A stretch of DNA of 64,000 nt from Eretmocerus hayati (Eukaryota; Arthropoda; Insecta; Hymenoptera; Aphelinidae), in contig CM056744.1 of assembly GCA_029851415.1 (NCBI GenBank), forward strand, positions 97,993,338 through 98,057,337. The letters run 5' to 3'. A program made the position numbers and the translations under genes. The notes under the pieces are model-generated. The model was not told the origin of the DNA. It did not search any database and was given only the letters and a program-made list of their open reading frames with translations. Shown here in pieces: positions 37,240 through 49,139 of the stretch. Position 1 is the stretch's first letter, and each line of letters opens with the position of its first letter.

Positions 37240-37792
37240 TGTACCGAGCAGCGGATTCGCGCGCATCTCTTGGCACCAGGACCCCTGGTCCAAGAGATGA
37301 CTCTAGTCTAGCAGCTGGCAACTCCTCTCTGTCTTAGGAGCTCTAAGACAGATGAGACCATCTAGTAGACGACTCTTCAGGAGCGCTGAGAGTCGTAGTT
37401 GACCGCGACACCGTCACACCCACTTGTGGCCCGGAGGGAGCTTCTCCGTGGCAGTAGAATCAGACATCGGCGGCTTCCTGGTAGCTCCAGGAGTCGAACC
37501 CGACACACCGGTCAAACCCCGCGTTTGGCCCGGAGGGCACTCCTCCGCGGCACCAGATTAATGCATAGTAGTATTGTAACCAGTATCAACCGTTCATTGG
37601 GCTAGACCGCATTTGTAATACACACGTCAGTAATGAATATCACATTCCTTAGGTATATCTAAATCTTTCATGACCATTTGTATATAATATTTTATCTTCA
37701 ATATATATTTTTATTAATGCAACGCTGTCTTTGAAGTCTTAAACCGGACCCAAACCCTAACTTTCCTGATCCTAGTAAATTTCTCAGTTACA
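37240..37792 (+). mobile_element. putative LTR of a retrotransposon
   Basis: Candidate LTR bounded TGTACC ... GTTACA. It includes a 105-base-spaced internal duplication (TGGCCCGGAGGG with CTCCG(T/C)GGCA) and a TATATAATATTTTAT stretch near 37680. Its 3' boundary is set by the adjoining primer-binding site. No second LTR, gag or pol is in the window, so the 5' boundary is tentative. Confidence 0.4.
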
Positions 37793-37810
37793 TGGCGCCC
37801 AGACAGTGAC
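37793..37810 (+). other. primer-binding site-like sequence (tRNA-Lys type)
   Basis: TGGCGCCCAGACAGTGAC closely resembles the Lys-tRNA primer site TGGCGCCCGAACAGGGAC and sits directly after an LTR-like TTACA end. A diverged second copy (TTACA then TGGTGCCCGAGCAG) starts at 37851. Confidence 0.5.
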
Positions 37811-38121
37811 TTAGACAGCTCACTTTTCTCCTAGTAACATAGGAGTTACATGGTGCCCGAGCAGTCCAAAATTTTTTTAAGACATTTCGAAATATGCATC
37901 TAGAGTTCATGAGTCAAGTGCAGGTTTTTCATCATATACGAGCTTAATAAATAGGGCTTGACAAGTAAAATACATTGTAACGATACACGGTTCCAGTAAT
38001 ACGATTATGAGGAATATACCGATGTGAGAATTACTCAGACGTGAAGAGGAATATAATCAACATGATAGCTATCGGAGGAAAATCGTTATACGTATCTTTA
38101 TCAATATTTTTTATTTTCTCC

Positions 38122-38330
38122 TTTTTAAGTGTAATATAAGGGAGAATCTGATGACAGACTATCCCTAATGGATCTCCCACCGGCAGACCATGAGCCCTTC
38201 CATTTTGCTTACCCGGTAAACCGGATGAGCATGAATCCAACGCCCGTGTGCCCTGGGGGCTAAAACCTTCTGCTCTCAGCCCTACGATGTTGGCAAGCCA
38301 TCATTGCAGAACTGGGGGCAGCTACTCACC
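38122..38330 (-). mobile_element. LINE 3' UTR fragment, same family as 55.1-55.8 kb
   Basis: Reverse complement closely matches 55560-55752: shared CCCCCAGTTCTGCA, GATGGCTTGCCAAC, GGTTTTAGCCC and CATGGTCTGCCGGTGGGA. It ends at an A-rich remnant on the minus strand (38101-38125). No coding part is retained. Confidence 0.7.
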
Positions 38331-38849
38331 ATATTTATCAATATTTAATCATATATGTATATATATGTATATAATATTCATAAATTTTACTAGCTGTGTA
38401 CATCTCGCAGGTATTTATAGGTCACCACATCCGTGGATAGCTATTGGATTCCAAATCTGCTTTTGATCGTATGGAAGACATTCAATGACCATTCGCATTG
38501 TTCTTCCGAACTTGCAAGTGACTATTTGGGAAAGCGTCCAGTCCATGTCATTCGGGAGTTGGTAAAGTAGCATGGGACAACGGCCCTAATTTTGAGGTAA
38601 TATTACCCTGATTGGAAATGGCACTCGCACCCAATGTCTCATTTGTGTGATGAGCACCGTCAGTAGAAGTAACACAGTTCCAAAACATTTTGAATCAGCT
38701 GAAAACCAAGAACAATTGAAGAGAATTTAACGAGTGCAGATCAATCGAAAGAAACGATTATCCGGATGATTTATTGGCCTCGTAAGAGCAGGTCAGAGTA
38801 GATGGCACTTCCTCATGGAGAAAACGAGGCTAATCCCAATAAGAACTCT

Positions 38850-39290
38850 CACATCGCACACAGTCTTATAAAACACGAATTTCTCCACAATTATTATTAC
38901 CCTGAGAACGAGCGATATCGGGATCTTTCAGGGGAGAAAATTGTAGCTTTTGACACGTAGATATTGAATTCGTTTCTCACTAAGGGCCTCCTACACTCAT
39001 ACGTCGATGGCGAGCAAAACAGCGGAATAATCGCCAAGAAACGCAGTATTAGCGGTTTAACTCGAATAGAAAGCAATTTACGCGGATTTTTTTGAGGAAC
39101 AAAAGTGCATTTTTCAAAACATTCGAAAGTGTAGCCAGTTTTTCCGAAAACGCGAATTTTTGGGGTTATTTGCTATTTCGGGGGCTTTTTAGCAAACTTC
39201 TGGAATTTTGACCGCGGCAATCGTAAGAGCGGGAGATTTTACGTAGGAATATGTATTAATAGAATTTTTCTAAAGTTCACTCTGAGATCT
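38850..39290 (+). repeat. uninterrupted paralogue of the split repeat
   Basis: Collinear (inverted) with 43800-43548 joined to 42529-42330, with no insertion at AAGCAATTTACGCGG. It serves as an empty-site reference. Confidence 0.65.
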
Positions 39291-39541
39291 GTACCGCAGC
39301 CAGATGTAGCGAAAACCAGAAAAACGCATGGGAGCCCTCAAAAACCACCTGTACGTCGGATAGGAAGCCATTTATGCGAATTTTTTGACAGAGAAAAAGT
39401 CTACATTCGAATATGTATCGTAATAAATTCTTTCAAAATCCACTCTAAGGTCTGTACAGCCAGATATAGCGAAAACCAGAGAAACGCATAGGAGTGCTCA
39501 GAAAAACCCTTGTAGATCAGATAGGAAGCCATCTATACAAA
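39229..39541 (+). repeat. two tandem ~150-bp repeats
   Basis: Units 39229-39392 and 39393-39541 share AATATGTAT, CACTCT(G/A)AG(A/G)TCTGTAC, TAGCGAAAACCAGA, AACGCAT and GGATAGGAAGCCAT-type segments. A diverged partial unit continues to about 39770. Confidence 0.6.
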
Positions 39542-40261
39542 TTTTGATAAGAGAAGAAGTTGTTGCATTCTCTCATACAAAGTTGATGGTTTGGCCGTTT
39601 TCCCTGAAAGAGCTATTTTTCAGGGTTTCTGTCCGGTTCGAGGCATTATCTGGAAATATTCCGAATTTTCAACTGGGGCAATCGAGAGAGCAAAAAATTT
39701 TAGATCGAAATACGTATTTTCAAATAAATACTCATTTCGAGGGTTATGCAGAGGTGGATTTCCGCGGGATACTCGTACACAGACACAGAATTATTTGATA
39801 TAAATCACGGATACGACCAGGGTAATTGTGGGACTTCCAACATGTCAGCCAACTTGTTGCGAAGGAATATGGAGGAAAATCATTCCTACAGTCTGATAAG
39901 TTTCATCATAGGTCAAAAATTGTATTGAATTTGGTGGAATAGTGCGGATCTTTCGGGTAAATTTTGCGGACAATTATAGGGTGATTTTCCTTGTACCAGT
40001 TTCGTAATGTTTATCGAAAAATCTTGTGCATGAACCAGGGTGGAAATTTCTCTCACTATACAATGAACTTGTATCCGGATGATCAGTGAATCATCGGATA
40101 GTGCAGTTTTGTTAGTGGTTATATCTAAGGTAAGTGTACCCAACATGCCCGCATGTGTGGATCTCAGAAATGGGCACTCGCTTACCTCCCGCGAATTTGT
40201 TTCACGTTTTTCACTCTAGTATATAAGAAATGAGTAATCTGAACCGACCACGGATGATTTC

Positions 40262-40406
40262 TGCGCGTACCCTAGTAAATATTCACTCCAGTGTAACATA
40301 TGAATGGTCATAAAATGGCTGATTCGTAGCCAGTTGGTCAAGAATCGGCCATTTTATAGCTATAAATGTGTTACATTGAAATGGATTCTTACCAGGGTAC
40401 CAGAAG
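40262..40406. mobile_element. short MITE-like palindrome
   Basis: Arms GTACCCTAGTAA ... GTGTAAC and GTTACA ... TTACCAGGGTAC, with inner ATAAAATGGC / GCCATTTTAT. Total about 145 bp. Confidence 0.65.
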
Positions 40407-41078
40407 ATTTCAAGTACGATTTCAATTTCTCGGCCTTGCATACTTTAGAAATTACCGAGGAAATCCCGTTCAGTCGAACTCATGACAAATGTTTGGTTTA
40501 ATAATTGTAACGTACAGGAACGAATACGATTTTTATCTTCAAGATCTTTAGAATCCGCTTCTTGAAGTTGCTAAAACCACATTTCAAGTAATTCTATGGA
40601 ATTCCTAATTCCACGAGCAAAAGACATAATCGACACGTATAAAAAAGAGCTAACATCAGAGAGTACACAACATGCCCTCATACGGTTATTTCAAAAGGGT
40701 GAGCAGTATGTTTTTCTTACCATTTAGAATGTGTTCATCCGCGTTGAAATAGGTCAAAAATATTGTTTCGGGCAGATATAAGGTTGTACATGTGGTTGCA
40801 CAGTGATGAGAACAAATTCATGCACTTATCGAACTATTGCTGATTGACCCTATTCTGAAGGATGAAGGCATGTTGGATACACCACACTGCGTACTTGCAA
40901 CGAATTACCCTTTGCGAGAACTAAAATTGTTGATATTATGACAATGAATAATAGAGTTTAATAATTACTGAACCATTTATTAGTTTCCGACAAATTATCG
41001 TCTGGGATGAGGACTTTTTGGATACCATCCCAGATACTATGACGACACTTTCCTCCCATCCAGAACTGCAAAATAGTT

Positions 41079-41219
41079 ATTTACGATACAAGGGACCTAA
41101 GAGCCTTATTATAATAACACGGCGTGAAGTTGGCGCCCGAGCGCTTGCGCGAGGGTGCCAAACACGCCGTGTAATAACCAAGGCTCTTGGGTCCCGTGTA
41201 TCGTACACTATTTTATAGC
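41079..41219. mobile_element. short palindromic element with a GCGCTTGCGC core
   Basis: Near-perfect hairpin with CGATACAAGGGACC, AAGAGCC and CACGGCGTG arms. The core CCCGAGCGCTTGCGCGAGGG recurs at 41261-41281, just outside. Confidence 0.65.
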
Positions 41220-41235
41220 ATCGAGTGACATAAAC

Positions 41236-41345
41236 CCGCCCTTTCTGTGGGTTATAACACACCCGAGCGCTTGCGCGAGGGTGGAGGTGGGTGGTCAGGG
41301 CGGGGTAAGCGGGGGGGTTCGGGGGGGCGGCAGCCCCCCCGACTG
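41236..41345 (+). repeat. GC-rich patch ending in a G8/C8 stem
   Basis: Shares the ACCCGAGCGCTTGCGCGAGG core with the adjoining palindrome and ends in GGGGGGGCGGCAGCCCCCCC, a strong hairpin. A similar GTCGGGGGCTCCGCCCCGG patch lies at 49043-49080. Confidence 0.5.
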
Positions 41346-41706
41346 AAAAAAGTTAAGAATCTGGTCCTTTAGAATAGATATCACAAACCCGCGAGTAAAC
41401 CCGTCGAGTGATGATAAAGACGTTGCTCGTATGGATAACACAACCCCTCATACACTAATAATAAGTCATAATGAGCATCATCGTTAATCACCATAATCAT
41501 ACAATGAGTGTGCAACTCTAATCTCGGTTGGAATTTTCTCTTACAGACTTAATTCGAAAAGCAATTTTCAAATTTACACTTGTAACTCATAGGCTCTTGA
41601 AAAATTAGCATCTTGTCATTTGAACTGTTCATAACGGTTGTCTTGGAATTGATAACTGTGTAGTAACATCTTTACCGCAAAGATGATAAATCCGCATCTA
41701 ATCTAT

Positions 41707-41964
41707 TCAAATAATAATCAGACGTTGATCATTAAAAATAATCAAATACAACCTCCCATCATACTGTAAGTCTCTAATCTTGTTATCCATTGTCATTTCT
41801 TTACGAGGACGTATCGAATCGAAATAACGATGAAGCATGGCCAAAGATTTTGTTGCGCGAGTCAATTTGAGAATGGCATGAACAGCAAGGTTAGCACGTA
41901 CACATGTGCAAAGCTCAACCACGTGTTGATGTTCATGTTTATGTTGCTGATGATCTATAACCAT
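41707..41964 (-). CDS. candidate coding exon, unassigned
   Basis: An open frame follows an acceptor-like site (CATGGTTATAG) with a T-rich tract before it. It begins with a His-rich run (HQQHKHEHQH) and continues with high-complexity sequence including LKLTRATKSLAMLHRYFDS and a charged PRKEMTMDNKIRD segment, ending in a stop at about 41707. Composition looks more coding than neighbouring frames, but no partner exon, donor or family was recognised. It may be a terminal exon or a chance frame. Confidence 0.2.
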   Translation of the reverse strand: MVIDHQQHKHEHQHVVELCTCVRANLAVHAILKLTRATKSLAMLHRYFDSIRPRKEMTMDNKIRDLQYDGRLYLIIFNDQRLIII

Positions 41965-42329
41965 GAAAAATAGTGTGTAAAATCTCAACTAATTTTCTTG
42001 CTTTCTGGAGTTATTGATGTGGGTGCACTGCTTCAGACACGGTCAATCAGAGGTATTTAATAATTTTTCTCACAATTTCGATGACTGCATACGAAATTCA
42101 CGAAAAATTTACCAAAGATACCCTCATTATCTCGTAGTGAAATAAACCGATTTGTTATGTTTCGCACCCGCGTGAAGTGAGCGAACGCGTTATTTCACAG
42201 TTGAATAATAGGCCAGTTAAGTCCCGCAAATGCGTTTAATAAACGCGGGTTTAGGTCACGCAGTGCTATAAATGTCTTCTACACTTTCACAGACTCTCTT
42301 GATCCGGCATCCACTCGATTTTAGTACAC

Positions 42330-42529
42330 TCCGCAGTGCGGATTTTTGAAAAATATTGAAATTACATGTTTTGACGTAAATTTTTCCGCTCTTTCAATTG
42401 CCGCAGTCAGAATTCCAGAATTTTGCCACAATGGCTCTCCCAAATAGCAAAAAACCAAAGAAATTCGCGTTTCTGGAAAACTGGCGAAAAACAACAACTT
42501 TGGTCCAGTAAAAAATTTGCGTAAATTAC
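42330..42529 (-). repeat. left part of an older dispersed repeat split by the 42.5-43.5 kb insertion
   Basis: Reverse complement matches about 39080-39290 (AATTCCAGAA, GCCGC(A/G)GTCA, CGTAAA(T/A)TT). Its continuation resumes at 43548. Confidence 0.6.
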
Positions 42530-43547
42530 AAATTATGAAGATATAATTTTTTCGGTCTTTGTGAGTGAAAGTCAGCAGATATTGATGACGTTTTTGGCAT
42601 CAATCGAGAATGGATTTTACTCCACTCTCGATCAATGCACCTTTAGAGCCTCGTATGGTTCCGAGGATGCATCTAAAGGATTTTGATGGAAAGGAATGAA
42701 AAGTAAAGATGAGAAATGAGAAACTTTATGAAAAAATTTGGATTCTACGCTGATGTTATGCGTGTTTCGCCCTTCTCTCATTGCTCGGGCTTTTCAAAGT
42801 GGTGGAAGAGCAATGAAAGTTTACCACTGACACGCGGCTCAAGTGGCCGAATGTTCGATGGTTTGAACGCCCTTATATACGAAAGTTCATCTTCGTTAAG
42901 CGCTCGCGAGAAAGGTCATTCTAACCCGCTATTTCCATTTGATTTCTCAACATTTTTACTTTGGCAGCTCTTCGGCCTTCTGCCGGAGATATATCTAATT
43001 AATTTTGACACTCGATCGATATGATCGGATATCGTATTTATCACTCGCGGGAATTTCAAATTATGAAGATATAATTTTTTCGATCTTGGCGAGTTAATGT
43101 CAGCAGATATTGCTGACGTTTTTGGCACCAATATATAAGGGCGTTCAAACCATCGAACATTCGGCCACTTGAGCCGCGTGTCAGTGGTAAACTTTCATTG
43201 CTCTTCCACCACTTTGAAAAGCCCGAGCAATGAGAGAAGGGCGAAACACGCATAACATCAGCGTAGAATCCAAATTTTTTCATAAAGTTTCTCATTTCTC
43301 ATCTTTACTTTTCATTCCTTTCCATCAAAATCCTTTAGATGCATCCTCGGAACCATACGAGGCTCTAAAGGTGCATTGATCGAGAGTGGAGTAAAATCCA
43401 TTCTCGATTGATGCCAAAAACGTCAGCAATATCTGCTGACTGTAACTCACAAAGACCGAAAAAATTATATCTTCATAATTTGAAATTCCCGCGAGTGATA
43501 AATACGATATTCGATCATATCGATCGAGTGTCAAAATTAATTAGATA
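42530..43547. mobile_element. 1-kb inverted-repeat element flanked by a 13-bp duplication
   Basis: Arms 42530-42875 and 43127-43485 are near-perfect reverse complements. The loop's right part (42995-43125) is again inverted in 43410-43547. TTGCGTAAATTAC lies on both sides (42517-42529 and 43548-43560), as expected for a target-site duplication. Matching frames in the arms contain KFGFYADVMRV and SIENGFYSTLDQCTF, with no known transposase motif. Confidence 0.7.
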
Positions 43548-43800
43548 TTGCGTAAATTACTTTCCTTTCGAGTCAAGCGGCTAATACTGCATTTTTGGCA
43601 ATTTTTTCGTTGATTCGCTCGCCATCGAAGTATGAGTGTATAGGAGTCCCTTAGTGAGAAACGGATTCGAATTTTACGTGTCAAAAGCTACAATTTTCAT
43701 TCCTGAAACATTTCGATATCGCTCGTTTTTAGGGTAAAAATAATTGTCGAGGAATTCGTGTTTTATGAGACTGTGTGCGTCGAGAGTATCGGCCCTAAAA
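43548..43800 (-). repeat. right part of the split dispersed repeat
   Basis: Reverse complement matches 38850-39085: shared GAGAAACGGATTCGAATTT, GACACGTA/TACGTGTC, ATCGCTCGTT and ATAAAACACGAATT. Confidence 0.65.
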
Positions 43801-45544
43801 CGCTAGAGTGTAATCCCCGAAAGCCGAATGTATTGATTGTGAAGGATCAGACTCTCTGTTAACAGCGCCTGAAACATTATCATTTTATTGAAATACACGG
43901 CTACCTTCGCGAGGAATATTTACACTCATTTGCCTGATAGATGATTCCGAATTATTGTCTCGCCTACAAATGACCGAGTCTAGACAGTCATTTGGTTGCA
44001 GGAGGTTGAATCGACGTAATAGGTGTTTGCTAAACTGCGCAGGTACCAGTGCTGGACTGAATGCTACCGCGAAGGCTTCCATCACCATGTTCTCGTAGAA
44101 TTCCTATCCAGAGCAAGGAAATTTTTCGAAATGTCTCTGAAAAACTCGTTAGTGACTCCGGTGAAACTTTTGATGACCTCTCTTACCATTTCCAATGAAA
44201 AGTTATACAATTTGTAAACCTTCTACCGACCCGTTTGTAGATTACATTTATTCATTTTTCGCTAGTTCTTTCTTGAACCTTCAGAAAAAAAATATACAGG
44301 GACATTACCGTCCAAAGATCGATACCTCGTACACGTTATCCAAACATGAACATCAAGGTGCAATCGACAAGCGTGAGATGTTGAACGCTCGACGATGACA
44401 ATCAACGTTCGCGTGAGACGGGCTCGTTTCTCACACCCTCGTATATACCATAGCTTGGATGTATATAGTCTCTGATGCTCCCCGCGATTACTCGTGCCTC
44501 CACGTGCATAAGACTTGAGCATACGGTTCGCTAGCTCTCGATCATTATCCGAACTACCTCCGTGCAGGTTATTTGTCATCCGCCAAGTCACGACATTTAT
44601 CGGTCTGTATAATATTACCAGAGCTCGTTTACTTTGAGCACGGGGTAAGCTCAACATTATAATGATGTCTGAGCTGTTATGTCTGGGTGAGCGTTGAAAA
44701 ATTTGAAGTGAGTTGAAGGATTTTTTTGAAGTGATTCAATGTTCTTGCGTCTCTTCTCGATATGTTTGATGTTGACAAACAGGGGCACGTAAGTAGTTAC
44801 CCGTCGAATTTGCGAAGAACAATGTCTACTTTACATGTTATTCTGACCTGAGAATAAAATTCTACGGAAACGTACGATTCTTGCAGGGATCGAAGAAGCA
44901 AATCCTCTCGATCAATTTTGGAAGGTCATAAAATCTTCAAATAAAATTCTGCAAATATTGAGTTGTTATTTCGGCATATCTACGTTTCGAAATTGAACTC
45001 GGGAGCCTCCAACATGTTTTTTTTTCAGGACGAGCTTGCAGTTGCGAGCAGGTTTTTGATTTTCTCAAACTACTCTAACTTCTTTTGAGCCAGTTTCATC
45101 CGGTTTATTTCATTTTTTCTGTCATAAAGTTCTTATTAACCTCAAAATTGACTCTAGGATCCTCTATCTCATTCATGAATCTTAGCATGATTGTTGATGC
45201 ACAACTATTGGCTTTACTTGAGCCTCCCAGATAGAGCAATCAAGTTATCCTCGAATTATTGTGGTGACTACAATATTTTCCGAGATATAAACCAAAATGT
45301 GAACACAAAAACGTACTCGTCCGTATCAATTGCTCTGCTAATTGCAACCGCATAGTTTACCACGGATAATTGTTTGCGATTCAGATTCCTCGTGAGTTGA
45401 AGAAACGAATCGATGTTGAATTTTTGCGGTGCTTTCTACTGTCAACGAAAAATACACGAAAAAATGACTCAAATTGTGCATGCACGATTTTTCCAGGAGA
45501 ATTTTTAGCTTCCTGGGCATTCTTATAATCCAAGAATTGATACT

Positions 45545-45725
45545 TCACTATATGATGACCCCATTAGTACAGTACTATAGGTACCGTACTAATAAGGTCT
45601 AGTGCATTTTAATATGGTTTATAATTGGTCTACTTCAGTCTAGTCCGATCAAATTCGATCTAGTTTAATCTAGTTCAGTTTAATACAGTCTAGCTTAATT
45701 CTACGTGGTTTGGGCCGGTTACAAT
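45545..45725 (-). repeat. inverted fragment of the AGACCGAACT-type repeat
   Basis: On the plus strand it reads TAGTACAGTACTATAGG, then GGTCTAGT and repeated CAGTCTAG(T/C), the complement of the 49.6-kb units. Confidence 0.55.
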
Positions 45726-46110
45726 ATATCATGTAGTCACGTGGGTTACGGGTGAGATCGACTGATTAATTCACTGAATGCCAATGTACCATCTTCCCGA
45801 ACTTGATATAAAAATTTCTTTCAGATATCATTTTTTAGCTGAGAAAGCATTTGAGGGGCCTGTGGCTTATCGAGGACATTCAGAAGCCAAACGAGTGGTA
45901 GCAAGGAAGGCAACAACGCTAGCGAATAGCCATCAGAACATCTAAAAACATCCTCGTATTATTGGCCGATTGCGGTAATTTACTGATGCTACTCTTCTCA
46001 CTGGGTTAATGTTTGGCTCATTTAAATACCTTCAGAGTAGCAAAATTTTTGTCTCAGTCCTAGGAAATATCACATAACATAGACACATGATATCCTAGCT
46101 CATACACGTA

Positions 46111-46425
46111 AGGTTTATTCGTTTATGTAGTTCGGAGCGTTCGGAGCGCTCCGAGCGATCCCAACCGAACGCATATTCGGCAATAGCTTGTTCCGAGCGC
46201 TCCGAACGCTCCGTCCAAGAATTGTGGCCTCGGAGAGGGGAGGCAGTCTGTTTCCAATGCTGTAGACTAGGGAGGGTAGCTGTAGACGATTTCTCCCCTC
46301 TCCGAGACTACAAATCTTGGGCGGAGCGTTCGGAGCGCTCGGAGCGAAATATTGTCCGAATGTCCGTTCGGTTCGGAGCGCTCCGAACGCTCCGAGCGCT
46401 CCGAACTACATAATCGAATAAACCT
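46111..46425. mobile_element. MITE-like element with CGGAGCGCTC subterminal repeats
   Basis: Ends AGGTTTATTCG and CGAATAAACCT, flanked by GTA on both sides. The subterminal parts hold many head-to-head copies of TTCGGAGCGCTCCGA. The middle pairs CCTCGGAGAGGGGAG with CTCCCCTCTCCGAG. Confidence 0.65.
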
Positions 46426-48319
46426 GTATAAATAATACGAATATTTTTCTCATCACCCTTCAATTCAATTGTCACATCAACTAGCCCAGTCCTAGAAGAT
46501 CCAACCCAAGAAAAATCCCATTTTTTGCAACAAAATCCAGCCCAATACAAACTTCTTACATCATCTTCGCACAAGACTACCAACTCCACGCAATTACACT
46601 TGGCGTTCTAGCTGCACCTGCTCATCTTCCACCCCAAACTCTGGAACGTTCATCACAACCAACACCACCACTACCAGCCCCACTCATCAAATCGCAACAT
46701 GTATATATATACCTAACCGCGCTATCTCTGAAACAGTTTCAGAGCACGCGTCTGCCTAATCCACCTTGTCGTTTCACATATACCTACACATACTTACTCA
46801 CATATACATCAAGAACTGCACAAATATATACAGACAAAATAGGGTATATATATATATATATATAGTCGTGCAGCTAGCGTAGAGCTGCGACAAGCCAAAG
46901 CGAGCAACAGTTAGCAAAGGGTGGGTGTGATGGGTGCAGTGTGCGGAGAGAGCAGAGCATGTGTATATAGCACATAATACTCGCGGGGGTCTCGTTATCC
47001 GACTGAGGGAGCACGCGAGCGTACGTGACGACGCATAAATCGGCCACTCTGCAGACTCGTGAGAAGGAGGGGGAGAGGGGGGGAGAAAGCGCCAGGCGCC
47101 ATACCAATCCCTATATATGCTACCATCCCGGCCTGACCCAGCTCTTATATACATATATATAGGTAAGCAAGGGGAGTCTGCATCACGGTTAGAGCTATAT
47201 ATTGATCTCCCCCTTCGAGTTGGCTATAACTGACATGCTGCTGCTGCTGCTGTTCACTGATCCTCATTTGAATTTTGCTCGCAACGGCGGCACAGGAGAT
47301 TTTGAGCATGTCCGGGTGATATTGAGGATAGGAGAAGGGTGTCGCGGTCGTTTTCCAAGTCCGAGCTTATTTGAGAGACGGAAGGTTTTGTGCGTTGACA
47401 TTGATGGGGGTTGAGTATAGGGATAGGTCGTGGATATTTTAAAATTGATCATATGTTTGGAGGAAAGTGGCAAAGAAATATTTCAGGGACGTGAGTTTTT
47501 TTTTTAATGAATATTGCTCTTTGGAAGACATTCATTCTTGCGTTTCTATAGATTTTTCTTTTTATCTTAGATCGTGAGTTCACAAATCCTCATTGGCGCA
47601 AATCGGGTTCTATCGTTTGACTATTTTAGAAGTGGTCTGAATTTTCAATTTAATTTTTGATGGGCAATAATAGAACTATGCCTAATTTTTACCTTAATAC
47701 TAAAATACATTTGCTATCTTACAAGAATTATCCGAAAATTTTTGGATGGGCATCGAACCATATTCCACTCGGATTCCCTCTCAATGTGTGGGAAAAATTC
47801 TCATCCCGCAGTTGAGAATACCAGAGAATATATCGAGGAATATATAGTTTACTATTAGCATCTTTGAGGCATATGCCCATTCTGTCTGCTAGAATAGTTC
47901 ATTTCTGATTGCAATGAGCTAATATGAGCGTTCGTAATGACCGCACAAACACACTTCAATAACGATATTTATTCTGAAAAGTCTAAGCCCGCGTCAAGGC
48001 TAGTTTATAAACGCATTCCATGTAATCACTAGTTTTTGTGCTGCTTTTCATTTACACATACTGAATACAATAAGATATTCGAGTGTCAGGGGTTCAGATG
48101 ATTAAAATCTTAAGATTACGTCTCAAAATTAGCCAAACTATCCAAAGACTACGCGATATTACACTTAAACCTCGTAGCGGTCGACTAGTTTTTTGTCTTA
48201 GATTATCCGGAAACGTCCAAGGGGTGTATCGTTGCCCACAATATCTTGAGTTCTGGCTTTCCTTCCGCTTTTTAAGACCCAAGCTAATTAGACTTTTTTG
48301 CAATTTCGTGTTCAAAGTT

Positions 48320-48475
48320 GTGCGTAAATCCAACTTCTCTTCATTGTCAGCAGTGCGTGAAATAATGCGGAAAAGACTTCTCGCACAGTTTCACATTTAC
48401 GCACCGATGAACTGTGCGTGAAATTCATTTCTCACACAGATTGCAATGCGTAAATGTAAATTCTCGCACAAATCA
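48320..48475. repeat. degraded relative of the 49.1-kb palindrome
   Basis: Carries TGCGTGAA, CTTCTCGCACAG, CTGTGCGTGAAATTCA and TTCTCGCAC in alternating orientation. Confidence 0.5.
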
Positions 48476-49139
48476 CTTGGCATATCTGTGAGATGTTTGA
48501 CGATCTCGAGAGTCTTTTCCGATCCATGAAACTGAACGATCCAAAACGTTCCAAGTTAGTTAGTCCAAGTTTTAATCAGTTCTCGCCACCATCTAATCAC
48601 ATTCTTTTGATAAGAATGTCCGTGATAGAGATGACTGATGAGTTTATATTCCATTCTGATGTTCGAAGAGATGTTCAGTTTTGATCAACTTAGAGAAAAC
48701 TCTGAATGTATGCTCTAATGATGGTGTATATTCAACCAACGAAAACAGATATTTAGTTTAATGCTCAGAACTCTAATCTTGTCTTCAGTTATTTGAATTT
48801 TGTAGGTAGGTCATTGAAATCATAAAAATTCTGACTAATCTAATTCAAAGACTTGTCATTTAATAACTCACCAAAGAATATCAATTATTGTGAATGATTC
48901 TTTTGGAAGGATCCAATTATTCATCTGTACACCCTTCAATTTTTGATTATTCAAAAATCAACTATGGTTGGAATTGTGCAGTGTCTACGGAATACTTATG
49001 AAAGGAAGACTTTTTTAGACCATTTTCAGAATTTTTTTTTCAGTCGGGGGCTCCGCCCCGGACCCCGTCCCCCTTGCCCCGATCACAGCTTTCGTAGACG
49101 CAGTGATACAACTTTGCGCACTAATTGCAAAAAATAATA

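Larger units (their letters stand above)
43801..48319. other. no supported gene outside listed repeats
   Basis: Includes a 130-codon minus frame at 44262-44657 and CpG-rich stretches at 46.7-47.2 kb. Nothing recognised. Confidence 0.35.

Noticed and set aside
42716..43295. Matching frames with MRNFMKKFGFYADV on both strands
   Set aside because: Produced by the inverted arms of the 42.5-43.5 kb element; no transposase motif seen.
44262..44657. 131-codon minus-strand frame with GGSSDNDRELANRML
   Set aside because: Looks partly coding, but no acceptor, donor or partner exon could be assigned.
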